From a virus: a stretch of DNA of 64,000 bases. A program made the position numbers and the translations under genes. The stretch is taken from the IMG/VR virus record IMGVR_UViG_3300018080_000154, positions 1 to 64,000 of that record, one strand, 5' to 3'. Under the pieces are notes generated by a model. That model was given only the letters and a program-made list of their open reading frames with translations. It did no database searches and was not told where the DNA came from. Positions 8,420-15,568 of the stretch are shown one piece after another (position 1 is the first letter of the stretch; each line of letters opens with the position of its first letter).

Positions 8420-10939
8420 TCATACAATGTTCACGGTTATCGTGCCAGGAAACGGTAGTTCTCTTTCACCTAAAATCGGATCCGTTGCCGGTGTAATCAG
8501 ATTAACGTTCTTAATTGCTTTTGGATCTACGTTTGTAATCTCGGTTATCATAAGACTTCTTGGAACAGTGTCTTGAAAAGTCCAACGATACGTGTAACCG
8601 TCGTCGTATTTTGCCGTCGGTGTCAAAAGGGCAATAAGTGCGTTTTTGATTTCCTCTGGATTTCCTCCAGATACTTCAACTTCAATATCAATTATTTTAC
8701 GATCATAGTTGGTTACGGTAATCTCATGGTTTGAAACTAAAATACCTTCTATTTCTTTTGTCTTGTTACCGTTGAAATAGTCTTCAACATCTTCTCGTTG
8801 TGATAAAGACAATTGATTGCCACCAATACCTACGGCAACAACCTCAAGAGTTTTAACACCGAATGTTTCTTCAAATGCTATTGCACGTTCTATAAGTTGA
8901 CTATTATTTTCGGTCCTGTATTTTGTGGCCAAGAATTCTGCGTCTTCCGGTGATATTGCTCTACCTCTTGTAAGAAGTGTTGCAGGGCCTTCTATTTTTA
9001 GTCGTTCAATATCTTCCGGCGTTGCGCCTTCTTTTATTTTCCAACCAGTTGCCTGACGTGGATTGTAGACTCGGTTTACGAATGCAATACCACTTTTGTT
9101 TACGGTTATTGTTCTTGCACCTACGTTACCGTTTACGTCAGCGCCTATTGAGTAAAACGCCCGTATATTATTTGATCCAACGTTAGGTATTTTTCCTTGA
9201 CTACCACTACCAAAAATCACAACCGCAGTGTCGTCGGATTTAATATCTAGTCGATAGTCTTTACTTATGTTTGTAGAGTTTAGAAAATTGTCTACCTGTG
9301 ACCATTCGGTAAAACCGTCGCCTTCATCTATTTCAAGACGAAGTGTTCCATCAATGATCGGTGAGTTTGTTATCTCAAATTCTTGATTGGGTGACCCGTT
9401 ACTACTTCCAAGAGGATCGTCCGACGTGCTTCTTCCTTGAACAACTTCTACCAAAAGATATTGTTTACCGCTATCGATTAGCAGTCGATCGATGTTTGGA
9501 ATTCCACCAATTCCATTGTACGTATGCGGGTAGGTTGTTTCGGTAAGGCCAAGTATCTCTTTTGTTGCATCGTTTGCACCAGGTTCTTCTAGTTTAACTT
9601 GACTTTGTTGACCAACGGTTTGACTGGAGAGTTTTAATTGTCCACCTTCGTTCGATGCCACGGAGTTAAGACTTGCATCAACACCGGACAAAACAGAATT
9701 GATTTGAGAAATTACACCAGACAACGTATACGTACCAGCAGATGCTCCGTTATCTCCTGTTACGTCTACCACGGTCGAGGCAAACTCGTCTATCTTTATT
9801 TTTATATTGTAATTGGAAGGATCAAGATCTTCAAGTTTTAAATTTGTTCCAACTACATAGGCAGATGTTTTTTGGTATCCAGTAACTCTAAATCTTATCC
9901 AGAAGGCTTCAACACCATTTACTATTGATTTGATCCAATTTTGTGTTTCGTCTTGAGGTAAATCAAATTCAATTTTTCCTTCTTCGGTAAATCCATTTGT
10001 ACCATCAATTACATTTTTAAGTGGATTCCAATTTGATCCAACGGTGTAATCGTCTACGTCGGTACTTACAGACGATTGACCTAGAAGACCAACGGTCTCA
10101 ATAATATTTTTGCCACCAGAATAAATGCTTTCAACTTCTTCATACGCCGACGATGAATTCAGTACAACCTTAACCAATGATCCAGATCTATCTTCGTCTC
10201 CCAAAAGATCTGTCAAATCAAATCTAAGATTAGATCCAAGATTCGTCACTGCGTCTGGTTTTGTGTCGTCCGTGTCACCGTCGTAGTATTCCCAAACACC
10301 ACTTATCCCACTTCCTGGTGTGTTGTATTCAAACTCTACCGTATCAAACATGATAGAATCATGACCTACGTAAAACGCAGTGTTCAAAACCGGCTCCGAG
10401 TTGAACATGTCAACATAAACACCAACCGTACTTAATGCACCAGAATGGTTGGCGCCAAAAACACTGGCCTCGTGTTGATAAACGGCAGTTGGTCTATCGG
10501 TTCTAGAAATTTGATTGTCACCTGTTGCCTGATAAATAATTTGAGGCGTATCATCGGTTTCCTCTGTAGCAAACTGTGTTCCTTCTGGGACGATGTTTAC
10601 CGACGATGTAAAGACCTTTGAAAACTCTAATAAAACTTCAGCAGACGCCGGGAGATTATGCTCAAGCTTAACTGCTATAAGAGCCAACCAGTTACGCATT
10701 GACTCAAGAAGTCTTGCGGTTCCAAACAATGCTTCATTGGCCACGATGTCAAGGTTTACGTTATTGAGATGAGCACTTAAAGCATAAGATTTTAAAAGCT
10801 GGATGTACGGTTCGTGTTGATCTTCATCTGTGATTTCTGGTGCATAAATACGGTTGTACAATATCAACGCACGATATATGTCCGGATAGTAGAATGACGT
10901 GTATTCAAAATCTGGAACTTCAATAATCTGTCCTGCCAT
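8420..10939 (-). CDS. Baseplate J-like wedge protein
   Basis: The 839-residue protein belongs to the baseplate J / Mu gp47 / T4 gp6 family. The N-terminal ~120 residues are helical (YALSAHLNNVNLDIVANEAL, ESMRNWLALIAVKL). These lead into the typical PEGTQFATEETDDTPQIIY segment, and near the C-terminus RAISPEDAEFLATKY and NHEITVTNYDRKIIDIEVEV match the J family. At least one inserted beta domain (about 360-470) makes it longer than P2 gpJ. It directly follows gp25 and precedes the tail protein I-like gene, the standard gp25-J-I order. It should form the wedge ring of the baseplate. Confidence 0.92.
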   Translation of the reverse strand: MAGQIIEVPDFEYTSFYYPDIYRALILYNRIYAPEITDEDQHEPYIQLLKSYALSAHLNNVNLDIVANEALFGTARLLESMRNWLALIAVKLEHNLPASAEVLLEFSKVFTSSVNIVPEGTQFATEETDDTPQIIYQATGDNQISRTDRPTAVYQHEASVFGANHSGALSTVGVYVDMFNSEPVLNTAFYVGHDSIMFDTVEFEYNTPGSGISGVWEYYDGDTDDTKPDAVTNLGSNLRFDLTDLLGDEDRSGSLVKVVLNSSSAYEEVESIYSGGKNIIETVGLLGQSSVSTDVDDYTVGSNWNPLKNVIDGTNGFTEEGKIEFDLPQDETQNWIKSIVNGVEAFWIRFRVTGYQKTSAYVVGTNLKLEDLDPSNYNIKIKIDEFASTVVDVTGDNGASAGTYTLSGVISQINSVLSGVDASLNSVASNEGGQLKLSSQTVGQQSQVKLEEPGANDATKEILGLTETTYPHTYNGIGGIPNIDRLLIDSGKQYLLVEVVQGRSTSDDPLGSSNGSPNQEFEITNSPIIDGTLRLEIDEGDGFTEWSQVDNFLNSTNISKDYRLDIKSDDTAVVIFGSGSQGKIPNVGSNNIRAFYSIGADVNGNVGARTITVNKSGIAFVNRVYNPRQATGWKIKEGATPEDIERLKIEGPATLLTRGRAISPEDAEFLATKYRTENNSQLIERAIAFEETFGVKTLEVVAVGIGGNQLSLSQREDVEDYFNGNKTKEIEGILVSNHEITVTNYDRKIIDIEVEVSGGNPEEIKNALIALLTPTAKYDDGYTYRWTFQDTVPRSLMITEITNVDPKAIKNVNLITPATDPILGERELPFPGTITVNIV

Positions 10940-10942
10940 TTC

Positions 10943-11308
10943 TTACCTCGTAAACTTTGTTCTAAATTCATCTTCTTCATCTGTTTCTGGATCAAAAAAT
11001 CTTACCGTTACATCCAGTTGACCTTCAACGTTTCTTTCAAGAGTGATTGCATTTTCTGGAACTAATACAATCCGACCTTCAAAAAGTGAAACTATATCGT
11101 TGACTATTTGACGTATTTCTCCAGCATGATTTGACGACGCCACTCGATAAATGATTTCTTGATCTATTCCAATATTTTGAAATGGATTTTCATCGTCGTT
11201 TTCACCAAATGCAAGACCTAGAAGTTTTTTAAGCTGAGAACTTCCTTCGACGGTTTTGCTTCCTCCGTCGTTACTTGTTCTTACAGGTATGTCGATTCCC
11301 TTGGTCAT
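10943..11308 (-). CDS. gp25/GpW-like baseplate wedge protein
   Basis: This 121-residue protein matches the gp25-like family (T4 gp25, P2 gpW) in size and pattern: ENPFQNIGIDQEIIYRVASS, then GEIRQIVNDIVSLFEGRIVL, ending in a beta segment (GQLDVTVRFFDPETDEEDEF). These proteins join the inner baseplate wedge to the sheath/tube interface. It sits three bases upstream of baseplate J, and its ATG overlaps the stop of the zinc-ribbon gene upstream. Confidence 0.9.
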   Translation of the reverse strand: MTKGIDIPVRTSNDGGSKTVEGSSQLKKLLGLAFGENDDENPFQNIGIDQEIIYRVASSNHAGEIRQIVNDIVSLFEGRIVLVPENAITLERNVEGQLDVTVRFFDPETDEEDEFRTKFTR

Positions 11309-11463
11309 TTATTTTCCTCTCGGAGTTTTTTGCATTCCTTACAAAGAATTATTTTGCAAGTAGGTTGACCATCTTTTTTTAAAATAATATCATGCTTTTC
11401 AGTTTCAGTAAGGGGTTTCTTACACGAATAGCAATTATATTGTTTAACGAAAAGTTGACCCAT
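11305..11463 (-). CDS. Small zinc-ribbon protein (52 aa)
   Basis: Translation from ATG 11463 gives a 52-residue protein, MGQLFVKQYNCYSC through CKECKKLREENK. It carries two Cys pairs (CYSC, CKEC) and a further Cys between them, so it probably holds one zinc. Its ATG overlaps the preceding stop (TAATG) and its TGA overlaps the ATG of gp25 (ATGA). This tight coupling supports a real gene despite the length. The role is unknown; baseplate clusters of other phages also hold small Cys-rich proteins. Confidence 0.75.
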   Translation of the reverse strand: MGQLFVKQYNCYSCKKPLTETEKHDIILKKDGQPTCKIILCKECKKLREENK

Positions 11464-11948
11464 TATTCTATGCTCACTTTCACGTCTAGACGCACAGGCG
11501 GTGAAAATGCCGGTATTGGCATAAGCGGAAGACTTGGAAGTTTAAAACTTGGTAAACTTGGAAGCACCACCGCAGGAATTGAAGGTAGGCTTAGACTTGG
11601 AAGATCTGGCAAGGCAAAACCATCTCCATCTCCAAAATCAAAACTTGGAAGACTTGGAAGACTTGGAAGTTTGAAACTCGGAAGACTTGGAAGTGCCACA
11701 GCAGGAAGACTCGGTAGACTTAGACTTGGAAGACTCGGAAGACTTGGAAGAGTAAAACCATCTCCATCACCAAAATCAAAGCTTGGAAGTTTTGGAAGAT
11801 CTGGAAGTTTGAAACTTGGTAAACTTGGAAACGCAATCGGTGGAACAAGAGCAAGAAGAAGTGTGGCCGGTACCCGTAACTCGGTTTGGTAAATCAATAC
11901 ATCGTATCGATATGCTTTTATCGTTGTTACTAAAGCCGGTACGCCCAC
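11463..11948 (-). CDS. Pro-Ser-Leu repeat protein of the baseplate cluster
   Basis: The 161-residue product starts at GTG 11948, behind an AGGAG site. A 40-residue non-repetitive N-terminus is followed by residues 41-147 built from LPS triplets. Within these, a longer 46-residue unit recurs: FDFGDGDGF at 57-65 and again at 103-111, with FKLP at 47, 93 and 135. The C-terminus (PVRLDVKVSIE) is again non-repetitive. The regular Pro spacing excludes ordinary helix and suggests an extended polyproline-like rod or a beta spike. Its place between spike/hub genes and gp25 suggests a virion role. I know no characterised homologue. Confidence 0.8.
   Translation of the reverse strand: MGVPALVTTIKAYRYDVLIYQTELRVPATLLLALVPPIAFPSLPSFKLPDLPKLPSFDFGDGDGFTLPSLPSLPSLSLPSLPAVALPSLPSFKLPSLPSLPSFDFGDGDGFALPDLPSLSLPSIPAVVLPSLPSFKLPSLPLMPIPAFSPPVRLDVKVSIE
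11508..11828 (-). repeat. Tandem coding repeat (LPS triplets, 46-codon higher unit)
   Basis: On the plus strand this stretch is built from ACTTGGAAG-type 9-mers repeated almost without interruption. A longer unit of about 138 bases contains the FDFGDGDGF-coding segment twice. The period is a multiple of three, so the repeat expands in frame. Slipped-strand change in copy number would alter protein length without frameshift. Confidence 0.85.
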
Positions 11949-11950
11949 CG

Positions 11951-12526
11951 TTAAATTACTCCTCCAAGATATGATAGTGGATTAGGACCAGCGTCTCCTG
12001 TTTTTGAGTCTAGTCCATCTACCTGGTATTTCAAAGACGCAAACGCTGCCAACAAATAATCTGGCATCTCGGTTGAAGTTCCAGTTGTTGGTGGATATTT
12101 GTCATCGGCCAATGGGATGGCCGTAATATCTGCTAGAAGAGTAGATGTTGCCAACGCTAACGATGCTGGATCTACAACACAAGAATTCACAACGCTAAAG
12201 GTTGTTCCTGGTGTAGGTGGATCGGTTGTTGCAAAACCTGGTGATGCCAACATGACCGAAGCGGCAACGGCAAGGTTAAACGCGTTTGAAATTACTACCG
12301 GTCCATTTCCAGATGGAGTAATTCCTGCTACGTTTGCTGCAAAAACTGCTCTATTAAAAGTAAAGACTGGTGGTACTCCTCCTGCCGGTGGACCAAGAGT
12401 CATCTTACCGTCAACTCGGTCTCCAAGAAAATCTGCAAATTTTTGAGGATACGCAGCGCCGGTTGGATCTGGGATCATGTCGATTTCCCATTTTGTTTTC
12501 CAAATTGTCAGAAGATCAATCGTCAC
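11951..12526 (-). CDS. Putative baseplate/virion protein
   Basis: The 191-residue protein starts at GTG 12526, overlapping the stop of the spike gene by one base. It is rich in Ala, Pro, Thr and Gly (TLGPPAGGVPPVFTFNRAVF; ATTDPPTPGTTFSVVNS). It has no transmembrane segment or catalytic motif that I recognise. It lies between the spike and the PSL repeat protein, so a spike-tip or hub accessory role is plausible but unproven. Confidence 0.7.
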   Translation of the reverse strand: MTIDLLTIWKTKWEIDMIPDPTGAAYPQKFADFLGDRVDGKMTLGPPAGGVPPVFTFNRAVFAANVAGITPSGNGPVVISNAFNLAVAASVMLASPGFATTDPPTPGTTFSVVNSCVVDPASLALATSTLLADITAIPLADDKYPPTTGTSTEMPDYLLAAFASLKYQVDGLDSKTGDAGPNPLSYLGGVI

Positions 12527-13416
12527 TACAAATTACCTCTAAGTTTCACGTAATCAGCAGCAGGACTTGTTGGCGGAGCCAACTCGGCAATCGCGCACGT
12601 ATTTGGTGGAAGAGGCGGACCACTTGGTCCTACGCCTGTTGCATGGATATGGGCGTCGAAAATTGTTTTCAAATTCTCATACAACACCCCACGAAATTCT
12701 GGTTTACCAAGAACAACCGATGCAACCAATGCGGAAAAACTTTTACCGTTAACGTTAACCTCTCCACTTGATATGATACCGATCTTACCATCCTCGGACA
12801 TCGTTATCATTTCCTTACCAGTGCTTCCAACCAAATTAATGTCTTTCGACAATGAAATACTGCTACCGTTTTTAGAAATTACAGACACGGCATTTTCTTC
12901 AGCGTCTAGGTTTATCAGGTTACCATTTGCAAGAATTTTTATCGATCCATTCTTGTCTATTTGAACTAACCCGCCACTTGGATTGTAAATCGTGATCGCG
13001 TCGGTGTTTTTATTGTCATCAAGTAGAATTATTTTTCCCTTACTTGACTGAAGAGCAATACGAGCACCGTCGTCCGAGTCGTCAAATATAAGGTAATGAC
13101 CTGCTTTGGTTCGTATTCCTTTTCTAAAAGGATAGTTGGTTGCAAATTCTTCCGGCATTTCTGTTTCAAGATTTAAAAGAACACAACGCCAACGTGGCTC
13201 TGGTTTTTCTTTTGATGTGTCTATTTCAATTTCAATCCAATCGTCAACGTTAGGCACGTCAAACCACTCGTGAGGAAATATCGGTTCGGCTGGTACTGGA
13301 AATTCTTGGTCTTCCAACAATTGATCACATTGAAAAAACACAGCACCTCGAAGCTGTTCACCAATATCTGGATCAGTGTTTCGTGTTACTTTTGCCTCAT
13401 AAATCTCAAGTGACAT
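12526..13416 (-). CDS. Baseplate central spike (gp5/gpV-like)
   Basis: The chosen ATG at 13416 (MSLEIYEAKVTRN) overlaps the hub stop codon as TAATG; a longer in-frame start is not needed. Residues ~1-110 form the gp5-type OB-fold region (DIGEQLRGAVFFQCDQL, DDWIEIEIDTSK, RWRCVLL). They are followed by the repetitive beta-helix needle (KAGHYLIFDDSDDGARIALQ, GKIILLD, GSIKILANGNLINLD, GSSISLS, GKIGIISSGEVNVNG). The HIHATGVGPSGPPLPP segment near the end is typical of phage spikes. It should form the trimeric membrane-piercing tip. No lysozyme domain is present. Confidence 0.88.
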   Translation of the reverse strand: MSLEIYEAKVTRNTDPDIGEQLRGAVFFQCDQLLEDQEFPVPAEPIFPHEWFDVPNVDDWIEIEIDTSKEKPEPRWRCVLLNLETEMPEEFATNYPFRKGIRTKAGHYLIFDDSDDGARIALQSSKGKIILLDDNKNTDAITIYNPSGGLVQIDKNGSIKILANGNLINLDAEENAVSVISKNGSSISLSKDINLVGSTGKEMITMSEDGKIGIISSGEVNVNGKSFSALVASVVLGKPEFRGVLYENLKTIFDAHIHATGVGPSGPPLPPNTCAIAELAPPTSPAADYVKLRGNL

Positions 13417-14663
13417 TAGTCTACAACCTTTGAACAATCTACACTGCATTCATAAACAGGACTTCCACTTACGTCCATTTTATGCAGTACTTTTGTGAAA
13501 AAATAATTACCAGAAAGACCTTTACCAATTCCTTCAAAACGGTGAACCTGTCTTGATTGTAGAAATTCTGTTCCTACAACCGACGCAGGTCCAGTTACGA
13601 AGTTATCTTTTCTTGCTTGCATCCATTTTTGGATTATTCTTTCGGCGTCCTTTTCATCTCGTACTGGTTCGTTTGCAATGATTTCACGACTTACGCCAAA
13701 AGCTTTAAATTTTATTTGACCAGGATTCCTTACTTCTTTTTTGATTGGTTTGTACTTGTCAGTTCCTTTGAACTGTCGTTCTTCCTTTTCTTTAAAAGAG
13801 TATTCTTTAGATCCTTCATTGTAGGTGAATTTTTTGTTAACGTCGCGGGTTACCGTCTTAACTTTCTTTCCTTCTTTTTTGTTGAACGATGTAACCTCAA
13901 ACTCAAGTTTTTGATCTTTGGTGTTTAGATCTGGATTGAAATCTAATAGAGTATTCCAAAGAAACTTCTCGCTCATGTTGTAGGTGTAAGTGTAGATTGG
14001 TTCTTGCTTTTTATCTGATGGTCTGAAAAACAACACCCACCGTTTTGTTCCAGCAACCTTCATGTAACGAACATAGAAGTCGTACGAATTAAAATCTGCT
14101 ATCTTTTTTAAGAATTCGTAGTCGTTTTTGTTTTTCTCCTGAAAGCGATCGTGTACTCCTTCTGTTTTTCTGATGTATTCAAAAGTAGATGGATCTGATT
14201 TTGCAATGTAGATACCATTTCTTTCACCAATTATTGAAGCAATTTGACTGTCTCTAAAATTTTTGTACGATATACCTTTCTCAGGTTTTGAGTCAATCAT
14301 TCTATGAGAAATATCGTACGCCTCTATTTGAAGACTAGGAAGACCATCACGTGGGAAACTTGGTTTTATCTTGACAACCTCACCGGCGCCAACTGGTGAA
14401 AGTTTAGATCCGTATCCCATTTCAACTTCAATTAAATTGCCTTCGGTGAAAATCTTTTGATCCAGCATCGTCATAATCTGGCTGCCTTCAACAACCATTT
14501 GACTACCAACAGTGAAACTTAATTTATCACACATGTTGGCGTTGTCTTCATATTCGACGGCGCCTATGAATTTTGAAATAGATTTCGGTAATTCGTCGCC
14601 GTTCACCAATAATCTAAAATTAGGTGCGTAAGGGTCTCTTGCTAAATTTATTTCGTTTGCCAA
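13416..14663 (-). CDS. Baseplate hub protein (late control D / gp27-like)
   Basis: The 415-residue protein matches the late control D / VgrG-hub / gp27 family: YEDNANMCDKLSFTVG, GNLIEVEMGYGSKL, LQIEAYDISHRM, DYEFLKKIADFNSYDFYVR, then a C-terminal domain with QARKDNFVTGPASVVG. A Lys/Glu-rich insertion (about 235-310) is longer than in P2 gpD. It is followed immediately by the spike gene, as in most contractile tails. It should form the trimeric hub linking tube and spike. Confidence 0.9.
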   Translation of the reverse strand: MANEINLARDPYAPNFRLLVNGDELPKSISKFIGAVEYEDNANMCDKLSFTVGSQMVVEGSQIMTMLDQKIFTEGNLIEVEMGYGSKLSPVGAGEVVKIKPSFPRDGLPSLQIEAYDISHRMIDSKPEKGISYKNFRDSQIASIIGERNGIYIAKSDPSTFEYIRKTEGVHDRFQEKNKNDYEFLKKIADFNSYDFYVRYMKVAGTKRWVLFFRPSDKKQEPIYTYTYNMSEKFLWNTLLDFNPDLNTKDQKLEFEVTSFNKKEGKKVKTVTRDVNKKFTYNEGSKEYSFKEKEERQFKGTDKYKPIKKEVRNPGQIKFKAFGVSREIIANEPVRDEKDAERIIQKWMQARKDNFVTGPASVVGTEFLQSRQVHRFEGIGKGLSGNYFFTKVLHKMDVSGSPVYECSVDCSKVVD

Positions 14664-14674
14664 CTTGTTCTACC

Positions 14675-15559
14675 CTATACGAATATAGTTTTTGTACCGC
14701 TACGTGACTCGTACATTTCTTTTTTACGAGCGTTGTTCTCGGTCTTGTTTTTCAGCATTACCGACTGTTGTGTAACCTCGGTTCCAAGCGCATCGTCTTT
14801 TGTTATCAACAAAACCTTATCGCCAGGTTTTAAAATTCTCATATCAGGATGTGCACGTCTTAAAATATCTCCACTAAGAGCGTAGCCGTATTCTTTTTGT
14901 GCAATTGTTTCAAAGGTGTCACCTTCTTTAACGACATGTTTTCTTGTAGTTGTTTTAAGACTTCCACCAGGTACGTCTATCTTTCCAATTTTCTCGGCAA
15001 TACCACCAACGGATTGAACAACACCAACTGCGGTTTTAATTTTGGTTGCAAGACTCATCCCTTGGGCTTGAGTGGGAATATCTTCCAAAATGACCAGATT
15101 CATTGAAAACGTTGCACCACGAAGACTACCATCGTGTCTTGGTTCATCGTAAACAATTCCACCAGGACTTTTTACGAAACACTTAAAAGCAATCTCGGTT
15201 CCGTTTGTGAAAATAAATATCGGAGGTCGTCGTAGATCGTCTCGTCTTTTTGAAAACGATTTTAAAAGAACAACCTTATCGTGTATGTTTTGAAAACTAT
15301 ATTGTGCAAAAATACGTGCGGTGAATGTAAAGGTTTCTTCATCGCCGGATCCGAATTGATTTGACGGTCGTTCCGAGTTAACGGAGTTAGTTGTGCTTAT
15401 TCTTTGTCCAGTATTTTCCGTGGCGTTTTGTGCTACAAATTGTCCTACAAACTCTGTTCCAGGTTTATCAAGCATACGAAGACGCCAAACCTGTTTTTGA
15501 GTTGGGAAGCCAAGAAGCTCACTACCGAATTCTTTTATTTCACCAAATAAATCTGCCAT
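14675..15559 (-). CDS. LysM-containing tail/baseplate protein
   Basis: ATG 15559 (MADLFGEIKEFG) is preceded by AGAGG and fits better than the TTG one codon upstream. The N-terminal ~175 residues resemble the tube-baseplate adaptor region of contractile systems (VWRLRMLDKPGTEFVGQF; ETFTFTARIF; PPIFIFTNG; GGIVYDEPRHDG). Residues ~210-255 are a LysM domain (HVVKEGDTFETIAQKEYGYA, HPDMRILKPGDKVLLI). A LysM in this position, between tape measure and hub, is typical of T4 gp53-like and Afp7-like proteins. Confidence 0.88.
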   Translation of the reverse strand: MADLFGEIKEFGSELLGFPTQKQVWRLRMLDKPGTEFVGQFVAQNATENTGQRISTTNSVNSERPSNQFGSGDEETFTFTARIFAQYSFQNIHDKVVLLKSFSKRRDDLRRPPIFIFTNGTEIAFKCFVKSPGGIVYDEPRHDGSLRGATFSMNLVILEDIPTQAQGMSLATKIKTAVGVVQSVGGIAEKIGKIDVPGGSLKTTTRKHVVKEGDTFETIAQKEYGYALSGDILRRAHPDMRILKPGDKVLLITKDDALGTEVTQQSVMLKNKTENNARKKEMYESRSGTKTIFV

Positions 15560-15568
15560 CAATTACCT

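Noticed and set aside
11392-11892. A 166-codon plus-strand frame with LGRLGRL repeats
   Set aside because: It is the antisense reading of the PSL repeat gene and zinc-ribbon gene; the repeat keeps all frames free of stops. The minus-strand frames have ribosome binding sites and overlapping starts.
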